In this document: positions 6,737-13,575 of the stretch, in pieces | Layout: each line of letters starts with the position of its first letter | Numbering within the stretch: the stretch's first letter is position 1 | Assembly (NCBI GenBank): GCA_009700405.1 | Contig: WLMD01000020.1 | Coordinates: forward strand, 1-18,420 | Length of the DNA stretch: 18,420 bases | Direction: 5' to 3' | DNA from: Actinomycetota bacterium | GTDB taxonomy: Bacteria; Actinomycetota; Actinomycetes; Nanopelagicales; Nanopelagicaceae | Position numbers and translations under genes: made by a program | The notes under the pieces: model-generated | What the model was told of the DNA's origin: nothing | Database searches by the model: none | What the model saw: only the letters and a program-made list of their open reading frames with translations

Positions 6737-7942
6737 GTGCTCGAAACTTCAAGTGAATCCCCCGCCCCAGTAAGGGTAGTTTCCGAAGCGCTCAAAGGTT
6801 ATATAGATCGTTTAGGACCCATTTGGGTTGAAGGCGAAATTTCTCAGATTAACGACCGTGCCGGAATGTCTTTCATGAGATTGCGTGATCCCAGCGTAGA
6901 CATGAGTCTTTCTGTGATGTGCCATCGCACAGTATTGGCTCCAGTTTCACCGCTTCCAGAAAATGCACGGGTTGTCATATTGGCAAAGGTTTCGTACTCG
7001 GCAAAAAATGGATCACTCTCATTATCTGCCAAAGAAATTCGCCAAGTAGGTATTGGTGAATTGCTTGCTCGCCTTGAACACCTCAAACAATTGTTAGCCG
7101 CTGAAGGACTTTTCTCAGAAGATCGCAAGAAGCCATTGCCTCTCCTGCCTCGACGCGTCGGTTTAATTTGCGGACGAGGTAGCGCGGCAGAAAAAGATGT
7201 CGTAGAGAACGCAAAGCGACGTTGGCCAGCTGTTGAATTTGAAATCCGCGAAGTTGCCGTTCAAGGCGCTGCGGCCGTCGTTGAAGTTTCGGCAGCACTT
7301 CGAGAACTTGAGGCAATCCCTGAAGTCGATGTCATCATCATTACCCGAGGCGGTGGCTCCTTTGAGGATCTGCTTCCATTTTCTGATGAAGGTTTAGTAC
7401 GCCTTGCCGGATCGTGTCTGACTCCCATCGTGAGCGCTATTGGCCACGAACAAGATGCGCCGCTCTTGGACCTCGTTGCAGATGTTCGTGCATCGACACC
7501 AACTGATGCTGCCAAGAAAGTCGTTCCTGATATCGCTGAAGAATTTGCATTGATTAATCAACTGACAGAGCGCGCACGTCGTCGAGTACGAAATGTCTTG
7601 GAGTTGGAAACTCAACGCATCGCGAGCCTTCGCCAGCGCCCAGTACTTAAAGATCCACTCACTCTTGTTTCTACTCGCGCAGAAATCATTGCCTCCTTAC
7701 GTGAGCGCTCACACCGAAGCACTGTTCATGCTCTCTCGCTTGCTCGCGAAGAGTTGGTACATGTTTACGCCCGCGTGCGATCGCTCTCACCCCAGGCAAC
7801 CTTGGACCGTGGCTACGCAGTAGTTCAACGCGAAGATGGCAGCGTGGCACGTGACCCACGTAACCTTTTCGCCGGCGAACGTCTCCGTTTGCGATTAGCG
7901 CTTGGCGAAATCAACGCTGTAACTGTCGAATCCAGAGAGTAG
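6737..7942 (+). CDS. xseA: Exodeoxyribonuclease VII large subunit
   Basis: XseA is the catalytic subunit of exonuclease VII, which degrades single-stranded DNA from both ends and acts in repair and removal of ssDNA. The 401-residue protein has the N-terminal OB-fold (about 10-100, with GPIWVEGEISQ), then the catalytic domain starting RRVGLICGRGSAAEKDV, the signature IITRGGGSFEDLLPF at about 200-214, and IGHEQDAPLLDLVADVRASTPTDAAK at about 235-260. A helical C-terminal part follows, ending in the short RGYAVVQREDG domain. The start is GTG, set by the leaderless -10 TAGAAT and the family N-terminus. xseB follows after 9 bp. Confidence 0.96.
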   Translation: MLETSSESPAPVRVVSEALKGYIDRLGPIWVEGEISQINDRAGMSFMRLRDPSVDMSLSVMCHRTVLAPVSPLPENARVVILAKVSYSAKNGSLSLSAKEIRQVGIGELLARLEHLKQLLAAEGLFSEDRKKPLPLLPRRVGLICGRGSAAEKDVVENAKRRWPAVEFEIREVAVQGAAAVVEVSAALRELEAIPEVDVIIITRGGGSFEDLLPFSDEGLVRLAGSCLTPIVSAIGHEQDAPLLDLVADVRASTPTDAAKKVVPDIAEEFALINQLTERARRRVRNVLELETQRIASLRQRPVLKDPLTLVSTRAEIIASLRERSHRSTVHALSLAREELVHVYARVRSLSPQATLDRGYAVVQREDGSVARDPRNLFAGERLRLRLALGEINAVTVESRE

Positions 7943-7945
7943 ATT
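7940..7945 (+). promoter_or_regulatory. Candidate leaderless -10 element of xseB, over the xseA stop codon
   Basis: TAGATT includes the xseA stop codon TAG (7940-7942) and is followed by exactly 6 nt and the xseB ATG, the spacing seen at xseA. No Shine-Dalgarno sequence precedes xseB. It would give xseB and the fumarase their own leaderless transcript. No good -35 is visible, so read-through from xseA may still be the main route. Confidence 0.42.
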
Positions 7946-7951
7946 TACCTC

Positions 7952-8203
7952 ATGACACCTGATTCATCTCCCGAGGCACCATCAGCGAAAACTCCAAAAT
8001 CTGGTGGCAAAGCAGATGCAAAACTTTCTTATGAGGGCGCCCGTGATGAACTCACTGATGTCGTTAGCAAACTTGAGGCAGGTGGAACAACACTTGAAGA
8101 GTCAATCTCTCTCTGGGAACGCGGCGAAGTCCTTGCAGCAATCTGTCAGGAATGGCTAGATGGCGCCCGTGCCAAACTCGAATCAATTAAGCCAACGCCA
8201 TGA
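7952..8203 (+). CDS. xseB: Exodeoxyribonuclease VII small subunit
   Basis: XseB is the small helical subunit that binds in several copies to XseA and is required for exonuclease VII stability. The 83-residue product has a low-complexity N-terminus (about 1-25) and then LSYEGARDELTDVVSKLEAGGTTLEESISLWERGEVLAAICQEWLDGARAKLE, the classic XseB two-helix signature with SYEEA-, LEAG- and SLxLWERGE-type motifs. It follows xseA by 9 bp, and its stop overlaps the fumarase start as ATGA (8200-8203). In related actinobacteria, as I recall, other genes lie between xseB and the fumarase; here there are none. Confidence 0.95.
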   Translation: MTPDSSPEAPSAKTPKSGGKADAKLSYEGARDELTDVVSKLEAGGTTLEESISLWERGEVLAAICQEWLDGARAKLESIKPTP

Positions 8204-9861
8204 CACCTACTTTTTCCTACTCCGACCTGCTGCCACTTGGAGAAGATGCAACCATCTATCGCTCATTAGGTACAGAAGGCGTGCGGAGCGTTAAGCACGG
8301 AGAGAAAACTTTCCTAGAAATCACACCGGAGGCAATTTCGCATCTGACCGAGACAGCGATTCATGACATTTCTCATTTTTTGCGAGCTGCCCACTTACAG
8401 CAATTAGCTAATATTTTGAAGGACCCTGAAGCATCGCCCAATGATCGCTTCGTAGCACTTGATCTTCTCAAGAATGCAAATATTTCTGCTGGCGGAATCT
8501 TGCCGATGTGCCAAGACACTGGCACAGCAATTGTTATGGGCAAAAAAGGACAACATGTTTTAACTCAAAGCAAAGATGAAGTTGCCGTTGCTCAAGGTGT
8601 TTATGACGCTTACACAAAACTTAACCTTCGCTATTCACAGATGGCCCCCATCACGATGTGGGATGAGAAGAACACCGGCAATAACTTGCCCGCTCAAATC
8701 GAAATTTTCGCCGATACCGACCATCCCGATCAGTATTCATTCCTATTTGTCGCCAAAGGCGGGGGAAGTGCCAACAAGTCCTACCTCTACCAAGAAACTA
8801 AAGCGGTATTGAATCCAACAAGTTTCTATCCATGGCTTGAAGAGAAGTTGCGCTCCCTTGGAACAGCGGCTTGCCCGCCATATCACTTGGCAATTGTCAT
8901 CGGCGGAACAAGTGCCGAGCACACGGTAAAGACAGCCAAACTTGCAAGCACTAAGTATTTAGATTCCTTGCCTACTTCGGGGGATGCTGCAACTGGCCAT
9001 GGATTTCGCGATCTTGAGATGGAAGAAGAAGTCCTCAAACTCACCCGCACTTTGGGAATTGGCGCCCAGTTTGGCGGAAAGTACTTCTGCCACGATGTAC
9101 GCGTAATTCGCCTTCCACGCCATGGTGCCTCGCTGCCAATTTCTATCGCTGTTTCTTGCTCTGCAGATCGACAAGTCAAAGCAAAGATCACTCATGATGG
9201 GATATTTATTGAAGAGTTAGAGCGCGATCCTGCTCACTTCTTGCCCGATACGACAGCCGCTCACTTGATTGATAGCGACGAAGGCGTTGTACGAATCGAT
9301 CTTAATCAAGGCATGGAAAAAGTCCGCCAGGAGTTAAGCCGTCATCCCGTTAAGACGCGACTCTCTTTGACTGGAACGCTGGTTGTTGCTCGAGACCTTG
9401 CCCACGCAAAGATAAAAGCAGCGATGGATGCTGGCGCGGCGATGCCTTCTTACCTTCAAGATTTCGCTGTCTACTATGCCGGCCCTGCAAAGACACCAGA
9501 GGGTTATGCATCCGGATCATTTGGCCCCACTACCGCTGGCCGCATGGATTCTTATGTGGAGTATTTCCAGTCTCGCGGAGGGTCCTTCGTGATGCTTGCA
9601 AAGGGAAATCGCTCCAAAGCCGTGACCGATGCCTGTTCGGCACATGGCGGGTTTTATCTCGGGTCAATCGGTGGACCGGCGGCTCGCCTGGCATTGGATT
9701 GCATAAAGAAGGTAGAAGTTTTGGACTTTGCTGAACTGGGGATGGAAGCTGTCTTCAAGATCGAGGTCGTAGATTTTCCTGCATTCATTGTTGTCGATGA
9801 TAAAGGCAATGACTTCTTTGCCGAAACTTCCAAACCAATGTCTATTGGTAAGCGTCCCTAA
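8200..9861 (+). CDS. fumA: Class I fumarate hydratase (iron-sulfur)
   Basis: It interconverts fumarate and malate in the TCA cycle using an oxygen-sensitive [4Fe-4S] cluster. The 553-residue single chain has both halves of class I enzymes: an N-terminal domain with GGILPMCQDTGTA and a C-terminal domain with YYAGPAKTPEGYASGSFGPTTAGRMD. Three cysteines, C104, C225 and C320, have almost the spacing of the cluster ligands in the structurally known Leishmania enzyme (C133, C252, C346 from memory), so the cluster site looks intact. This is not the unrelated iron-free class II FumC. The start overlaps the xseB stop by 4 bp (ATGA), indicating translational coupling. A tartrate dehydratase function is less likely given the fused long form. 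Confidence 0.95.
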   Translation: MTPTFSYSDLLPLGEDATIYRSLGTEGVRSVKHGEKTFLEITPEAISHLTETAIHDISHFLRAAHLQQLANILKDPEASPNDRFVALDLLKNANISAGGILPMCQDTGTAIVMGKKGQHVLTQSKDEVAVAQGVYDAYTKLNLRYSQMAPITMWDEKNTGNNLPAQIEIFADTDHPDQYSFLFVAKGGGSANKSYLYQETKAVLNPTSFYPWLEEKLRSLGTAACPPYHLAIVIGGTSAEHTVKTAKLASTKYLDSLPTSGDAATGHGFRDLEMEEEVLKLTRTLGIGAQFGGKYFCHDVRVIRLPRHGASLPISIAVSCSADRQVKAKITHDGIFIEELERDPAHFLPDTTAAHLIDSDEGVVRIDLNQGMEKVRQELSRHPVKTRLSLTGTLVVARDLAHAKIKAAMDAGAAMPSYLQDFAVYYAGPAKTPEGYASGSFGPTTAGRMDSYVEYFQSRGGSFVMLAKGNRSKAVTDACSAHGGFYLGSIGGPAARLALDCIKKVEVLDFAELGMEAVFKIEVVDFPAFIVVDDKGNDFFAETSKPMSIGKRP

Positions 9862-9872
9862 TAGTCCGTGTG

Positions 9873-9900
9873 CTTCTAGCTTCTAGCTTCTAGCTTCTAG
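9873..9900. repeat. Four perfect 7-bp tandem repeats (CTTCTAG) between convergent genes
   Basis: CTTCTAG is repeated four times without interruption (9873-9900), between the fumA stop (9861) and the end of the convergent lysozyme-like gene. The last copy supplies that gene's TAG stop codon (9897-9899). Because 7 is not a multiple of 3, the array puts a TAG in all three frames on both strands. It has no hairpin potential beyond CTAG. Most likely it arose by slippage. Confidence 0.95.
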
Positions 9901-10544
9901 TAGTAGCGGGAGCGTTTAAATTTGGCGAGCGCCTTGCACGGTGTTGAGTAACGAAGATCGATGTAATGCAGACCCCAACGAATTTGTGTGACGGGGTTGG
10001 TGCGCCAATCCATAGCGATAACTTCCATCTTCGCAGCAGGTAGCGCTTGAGCAATTCCATGGGCACCTGAGCGGTAATTATGTGCCTTGTAATTCCAGTG
10101 ACTTTCGTGGGTCCATAACGTCTTTAAACATGCATACTGGTGGGAATTCCATTGATAATCGGTGGACATGATTTCCTTGGCAACTTTCTGTGCGCCAGAA
10201 ATACTCCGAGCTGCTTCAGTCTGTTGGCTAGCAAAGGAAACTAAGGCAAGTTCGTTGGAGGAAGAAATCGCTCCACCTGTTTGAAGTTGGCTATAAAGAG
10301 CCACGGTCAACGATGGCTTCACCATTAAGTCAGCAGCATCTGGAAGAGCGATGTGTGTGGCCATGGGAAATTCAAGACCGTAGGCACTGGGTTGAACAGT
10401 GGCAAGAAAGATCATCGCAAAAATCGCGGCCCACGCGGTAAGCCCAGCGGTAAGAACCTTCTTGGTGTGGCCAAGGAGGTTTCCGGGATGGCGTCTCATG
10501 AGTTCGTGCTCCTTTTTAAGGGAGCGTTTGGTACTGCGACTCAT
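9897..10544 (-). CDS. Exported lysozyme-fold (transglycosylase/Rpf-like) protein
   Basis: A 215-residue protein with a basic N-terminus, a hydrophobic signal segment (about 29-50), a linker, and a C-terminal domain (about 125-203) of the lysozyme-like superfamily seen in aggregation-promoting factors and actinobacterial transglycosylases: CLKTLWTHESHWNYKAHN with candidate catalytic Glu147, SGAHGIAQALPAAKM, and NPVTQIRWGLHYIDLRYSTPC. C139 and C203 could form a disulfide closing the domain. It probably cuts peptidoglycan glycan strands outside the cell. The ATG at 10544 has GGAGG 4 nt upstream; an ATG at 10499 with AAGGAG 9 nt upstream gives a shorter signal peptide and is a fair alternative. 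It lies behind a long non-coding leader. Confidence 0.85.
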   Translation of the reverse strand: MSRSTKRSLKKEHELMRRHPGNLLGHTKKVLTAGLTAWAAIFAMIFLATVQPSAYGLEFPMATHIALPDAADLMVKPSLTVALYSQLQTGGAISSSNELALVSFASQQTEAARSISGAQKVAKEIMSTDYQWNSHQYACLKTLWTHESHWNYKAHNYRSGAHGIAQALPAAKMEVIAMDWRTNPVTQIRWGLHYIDLRYSTPCKALAKFKRSRYY

Positions 10545-10565
10545 GACACCTCCTTCACCTTCTCC

Positions 10566-10590
10566 TAGTAACTCTTAGTAACTCTTAGTA
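10566..10590. repeat. 2.5 copies of a 10-bp tandem repeat
   Basis: TAGTAACTCT is repeated at 10566-10575 and 10576-10585, with a partial third copy (TAGTA) to 10590. On the minus strand it lies about 20-45 bp upstream of the lysozyme-like start, immediately before its GGAGG binding site. The units carry TAG and TAA on the plus strand. Probably slippage, though a repeated binding site is possible. Confidence 0.85.
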
Positions 10591-10747
10591 AGCGGCCCTG
10601 CGCACCCTGCAGAAAATGAACAGTGAGCCCGTTTCTTGGTAGATAAGGGCTCTGCTTGGTGCGGGGAAGGTTTAAGGGTGGCAACAAGGGGTGGCAAGGG
10701 CAAATCACAACACGCGTGTCTCATGGATTCTCAGAAAAACCATCCCC

Positions 10748-10756
10748 TGTGGACAA
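10748..10756 (-). promoter_or_regulatory. Perfect match to the actinobacterial DnaA box
   Basis: TTGTCCACA on the minus strand is the preferred DnaA box of Streptomyces and Mycobacterium. It lies about 200 bp upstream of the lysozyme-like start in the long leader. It is single, so an origin is excluded; a regulatory DnaA site is possible but chance cannot be ruled out. Confidence 0.4.
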
Positions 10757-10788
10757 GTTAAAGCCCAGGTCGTAAAGGGGAAAGTCCG

Positions 10789-10801
10789 ATTTGTCGCAAA
10801 T
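10789..10801. promoter_or_regulatory. Palindrome ATTTG-TCG-CAAAT, candidate operator
   Basis: A perfect 5-bp inverted repeat with a 3-bp centre in the leader of the lysozyme-like gene. The size suits a dimeric repressor half-site pair, but no regulator gene is nearby and I cannot name a family. Confidence 0.3.
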
Positions 10802-10897
10802 GTGAGTGTGACCTATTCCTTTAGCCTTTTTGAGGGCATCTGGCAGTCATTTATGAGCCACCTCTGGGCCATCTCTGGGACACCTACCAAAGGCATT

Positions 10898-10916
10898 GAG
10901 CGCCAGAGGTGCGCTC
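10898..10916 (-). terminator. Hairpin after phoH (possible terminator)
   Basis: GAGCGC-(7 nt)-GCGCTC forms a perfect 6-bp GC-rich stem starting 37 nt after the phoH stop on the minus strand. It is not followed by a clear U-run, so termination is uncertain. An alternative 9-bp pairing (10859-10867 with 10903-10911, CACCTCTGG/CCAGAGGTG) uses part of the same sequence and cannot form together with it. Confidence 0.4.
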
Positions 10917-10952
10917 CCCGCTCACGCCGTCAACGAACTCGCGGACTTCGAG

Positions 10953-12278
10953 TTACATCGTGACTGGGCCCTCGAGAAGTTCGGTGACAAGAGCGGCGAT
11001 TGGTGAGCGCTCGCTACGCGTCAAGGTGATGTGCGCAAAGAGCGGATGGCCCTTCAAGGTTTCAACGACAGCGACTACGCCATCGTGGCGTCCAACCCGA
11101 AGGTTGTCACGTTGGGCAACATCGTGGGTCATGATCACGCGCGAGCCTTGTCCGATGCGAGAGAGAACTGTCAGGAGCACTCCTCTTTCCAGCGACTGCG
11201 CTTCATCAACGATCACATAGGAATCGTGTAAGGAGCGACCGCGGATATGTGTCAGTGGCAAGACTTCGATAAGACCGCGATCAAGGATTTCATCGATAAC
11301 CGGTTGGCTCACGAGTGCGCCAAGAGTGTCAAAAACTGCTTGCGCCCACGGCGACATTTTTTCATTTTCGCCACCTGGCAGATAGCCCAGCTCTTGACCT
11401 CCCACTGGATAGAGAGGACGGAAGATCACAACCTTCTTATGTTGGCGTCGCTCCATCACCGCTTCCAAACCGGCGCAGAGCGCTAGTGCGCTTTTGCCAG
11501 TTCCGGCCCGTCCACCCAAAGAAACGATTCCTACTTCAGTATCTAGTAATAGATCTAGCGCCACTCGTTGTTCGGCGCTTCGGCCATGCAAACCAAATGC
11601 GGAGCGATCGCCCCTGACAAGGAGCAATCTCTTATCCGGCGTAACTCGCGCCAAAGCGCTGCCTTTATCCGAGTGCAAAACAACCCCCGTGTGGCAGGGC
11701 AGTTCATGAGCAGCCTCGTGCTCTGCAACTTCATGGGCGTATAAGGAGTCGATGACGTCGGAGCCGACGGTGACCTCCACCATTCCGGTCCATCCGCTAT
11801 TGGAAACTAACTCAGCGCGATACTCCTCCGCTTCAATCCCCATCGAGGATGCTTTCACTCGCAGAGGCAGGTCTTTACTGACCAAGACAACGTCGCGACC
11901 ATCGGCCATGAGATTGCGGGCTACCGCCAAAATTCGTGAATCATTTGTCCCATCGCGGACAAAGCCCTGGGGCAGCGAACTTAAATCGGAGTGATTGAGT
12001 TCTACCGAAAGGGTGCCGCCTTCGGGTGTGATGGTTAGAGGTTGGTCTAAGCGACCGTGACTTACTCGAAGATCATCAAGGGCACGCAAGGCGGCTCGGG
12101 CAAAGAAGCCGAGTTCTGGGTGATCACGTTTGGTCTCTAACTCACTGATAACTACGACGGGCAATACAACTTCATGTTCTGCAAAGCGAAGAAACGCGCC
12201 AGGGTCTGCCAGCAAAACACTGGTGTCGAGAACATAGGTCTTCTTATCGGTCTGAGCCGTCAAGCGGGGATCCCTCAA
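10953..12278 (-). CDS. phoH2: PIN-PhoH fusion RNase/helicase (PhoH2 family)
   Basis: PhoH2 proteins join a PIN nuclease to a PhoH-type ATPase; characterised mycobacterial members unwind and cut RNA. In this 441-residue chain the PIN part (about 13-155) keeps the acidic set: D18 (YVLDTSVLL), E46 (VISELETK), D113 (NDSRILA) and D136 (VSKDLPL). The PhoH part (about 230-435) has Walker A GRAGTGKS (256-263), IFRPLYPVGGQELGYLPG and Walker B VIVDEAQ (355-361). The start is a TTG at 12278 with only weak support; a TTG five codons later has GAGGGA about 7 nt upstream. The usual PhoAT antitoxin gene was not seen upstream. It lies 127 bp after uppS and may have its own promoter. Confidence 0.93.
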   Translation of the reverse strand: MRDPRLTAQTDKKTYVLDTSVLLADPGAFLRFAEHEVVLPVVVISELETKRDHPELGFFARAALRALDDLRVSHGRLDQPLTITPEGGTLSVELNHSDLSSLPQGFVRDGTNDSRILAVARNLMADGRDVVLVSKDLPLRVKASSMGIEAEEYRAELVSNSGWTGMVEVTVGSDVIDSLYAHEVAEHEAAHELPCHTGVVLHSDKGSALARVTPDKRLLLVRGDRSAFGLHGRSAEQRVALDLLLDTEVGIVSLGGRAGTGKSALALCAGLEAVMERRQHKKVVIFRPLYPVGGQELGYLPGGENEKMSPWAQAVFDTLGALVSQPVIDEILDRGLIEVLPLTHIRGRSLHDSYVIVDEAQSLERGVLLTVLSRIGQGSRVIMTHDVAQRDNLRVGRHDGVVAVVETLKGHPLFAHITLTRSERSPIAALVTELLEGPVTM

Positions 12279-12300
12279 TCTTTGTAATTGTTCTCGAAGG

Positions 12301-12319
12301 AAACTAGAGGGGACTAGTT
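12301..12319. promoter_or_regulatory. Inverted repeat over a candidate phoH2 -10 element
   Basis: AACTAG (12302-12307) and CTAGTT (12314-12319) are perfect 6-bp arms with a 6-bp centre (AGGGGA). On the minus strand the arm nearer phoH2 overlaps TAGTTT (12301-12306), a TANNNT -10 candidate that would give a leader of about 16 nt before the TTG at 12278. An operator over a promoter is a reasonable reading; a small RNA hairpin is the alternative. Confidence 0.38.
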
Positions 12320-12405
12320 CTGACAGGAAAAATGTAGAACGGAAACCCTCTACTTAATCAGCGACACGCGCGAGCAGTTCTTACTATTCATTAAGAATTA
12401 AATGC

Positions 12406-13209
12406 TTAACTTCCGAAACGGCGATGGCGCAAGGCATAGGCACGAAGGGCGCGCAAGAAATCAACTCGTCGAAAATCTGGCCAATAAGCTTCGCAAAAAT
12501 AGAACTCAGAATGGGCGCTTTGCCACAACAAGAATCCAGAAAGACGTTGCTCCCCCGATGTCCGAATTACTAACTCTGGATCGGGCTGACCTGCCGTGTA
12601 TAAAAAGTTGCCAATTTCTTCTACGGAAAGCTTCTCCGCAGCTTTTTCAATACTGTGCCCATCGGCTGCTTCATGAGTGAGGTACTGCTTAACTGCATCC
12701 ACAATCTCACGTCGGCCTCCGTAACCAATCGCAACGTTTACTTCGATGCCATCATTTGAACCGCTTTCTTTTGCTGCAGTCTCCAACGTTAATTGAAGCC
12801 ACGGAGGCAATAACTCCAGTGCGCCAACGGGTTTAATGCGCCATCTCTTCGTAGAGCTCAATGCATCTACCGTTTCCCCAATGATTTCAAGGAGTGGTCG
12901 TAATTCAGTTTCAGGACGAGTGAGGTTTTCTGTCGAAAGTAGCCACAAGGTGACAACGTGAACTTGGGCCTCTTCACACCATCCCAAGAATTCAACAATT
13001 TTAGAAGCGCCTGCGCGATGGCCCCTGGCTGATGAAGTCATTCCAACACTGTCAGGATTGGCTTTTGCCCATCGACGATTACCGTCCAAAATGACACCAA
13101 CATGGTGCGGGGTCTGCGTGAAATCTAACGATCTAACAAGGCGTCGCTCATAGAGCGGATACAAGAAAGCCTTTATCGCCCTTCGAATCACCAGCCCACG
13201 TGTTCGCAT
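12406..13209 (-). CDS. uppS: Isoprenyl diphosphate synthase (undecaprenyl/decaprenyl-type UppS)
   Basis: It adds IPP units in cis to an allylic diphosphate, making the prenyl carrier for peptidoglycan precursors at the membrane. The 267-residue protein has the family landmarks: VILDGNRRWAK with Mg-binding D42, a GHRAGASKI loop, TLWLLSTENLTRP, and the C-terminal IRTSGEQRLSGFLLWQSAHSEFYF including the conserved E before YF and R residues binding IPP. Chain length cannot be told from sequence alone; a short Z-FPP synthase is the alternative. The ATG directly follows the DUF3817 stop (TAA-ATG), so translation is coupled. Its IPP comes from the MEP pathway, whose last enzyme IspH is encoded at 5736-6710. 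Confidence 0.93.
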   Translation of the reverse strand: MRTRGLVIRRAIKAFLYPLYERRLVRSLDFTQTPHHVGVILDGNRRWAKANPDSVGMTSSARGHRAGASKIVEFLGWCEEAQVHVVTLWLLSTENLTRPETELRPLLEIIGETVDALSSTKRWRIKPVGALELLPPWLQLTLETAAKESGSNDGIEVNVAIGYGGRREIVDAVKQYLTHEAADGHSIEKAAEKLSVEEIGNFLYTAGQPDPELVIRTSGEQRLSGFLLWQSAHSEFYFCEAYWPDFRRVDFLRALRAYALRHRRFGS

Positions 13210-13575
13210 TTACTTCTTTGTGGCCGTCTCTCCCTTGTGGCCATTGTGATTATGGCCGCCATATTGTGCAACGACGTGACGTTCGGCCCACAAGGACGCA
13301 ACAGGAAGCGTGCCAGCCAAGATGTAACCAACCATTTTGGGCAATGCCACGCGTGCTTTTATCGAAAACTGAATCGCAGCTAATACATAGAGCGGGTAAA
13401 GATAGCCATGCACCATCGGAATCCATGCGACCAAACTATGAAGGTGATCATCATGGGAGAAGAATTTGATGGGCAGGTCCACAAACCACAAAAGCAAAGA
13501 CATCACACCAGAGATGATGGCCATCACTCGATAGCGCTTGAGGGTTCCATCCATTGAAGTCTCACCAGGGCTCAT
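13210..13575 (-). CDS. DUF3817 membrane protein
   Basis: A 121-residue protein with three likely membrane helices (about 15-35, 45-65 and 80-100). The pattern LKRYRVMAIISGVMSLLLW, then HSLVAWIPMVHGYLYPLYVLAAIQF and LPKMVGYILAGTLPVASLWAERHV, matches the DUF3817 family, known in Actinobacteria and some other bacteria and without an assigned function. The His-rich tail (GGHNHNGH) might bind metal but is not a conserved motif I recognise. The start overlaps the SURF1 stop by 4 bp (ATGA); an internal ATG seven codons on, preceded by GGTGAG, is an alternative. Its place beside SURF1 hints at a respiratory membrane role, which is only inference. Confidence 0.85.
   Translation of the reverse strand: MSPGETSMDGTLKRYRVMAIISGVMSLLLWFVDLPIKFFSHDDHLHSLVAWIPMVHGYLYPLYVLAAIQFSIKARVALPKMVGYILAGTLPVASLWAERHVVAQYGGHNHNGHKGETATKK

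Larger units (their letters stand above)
10545..10952 (-). other. Long non-coding leader upstream of the lysozyme-like gene
   Basis: This 408-bp stretch between phoH and the lysozyme-like gene is the largest gap in an otherwise dense window. I see no convincing protein gene in it; a 90-codon plus-strand frame at 10691-10963 looks like chance. It holds stop-codon-rich 10-bp tandem repeats (10566-10590), a perfect DnaA-box match (10748-10756), a palindrome ATTTGTCGCAAAT (10789-10801) and hairpin-forming repeats at 10859-10916. c-di-AMP (ydaO) riboswitches often precede Rpf-type genes in Actinobacteria, but I do not find their conserved segments here. Length and location suggest regulated expression of the downstream gene. 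Confidence 0.55.

Noticed and set aside
9873..9900. CRISPR or integration-site interpretation of the 7-bp repeats
   Set aside because: Units are too short and uninterrupted, there are no spacers, cas genes or integrase, and no duplicated tRNA end.
10545..10952. c-di-AMP (ydaO) riboswitch before the lysozyme-like gene
   Set aside because: Expected from family context, but the conserved segments were not found on the minus strand by eye; an Rfam RF00379 search would settle it.
10691..10963. 90-codon plus-strand frame in the long leader
   Set aside because: No ribosome binding site, odd composition (many Arg/Ser/Thr at the end), runs into the convergent phoH end; treated as chance.
10909..11231. 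Plus-strand frames inside phoH2
   Set aside because: They mirror the conserved PhoH ATPase coding strand and show no domain of their own.
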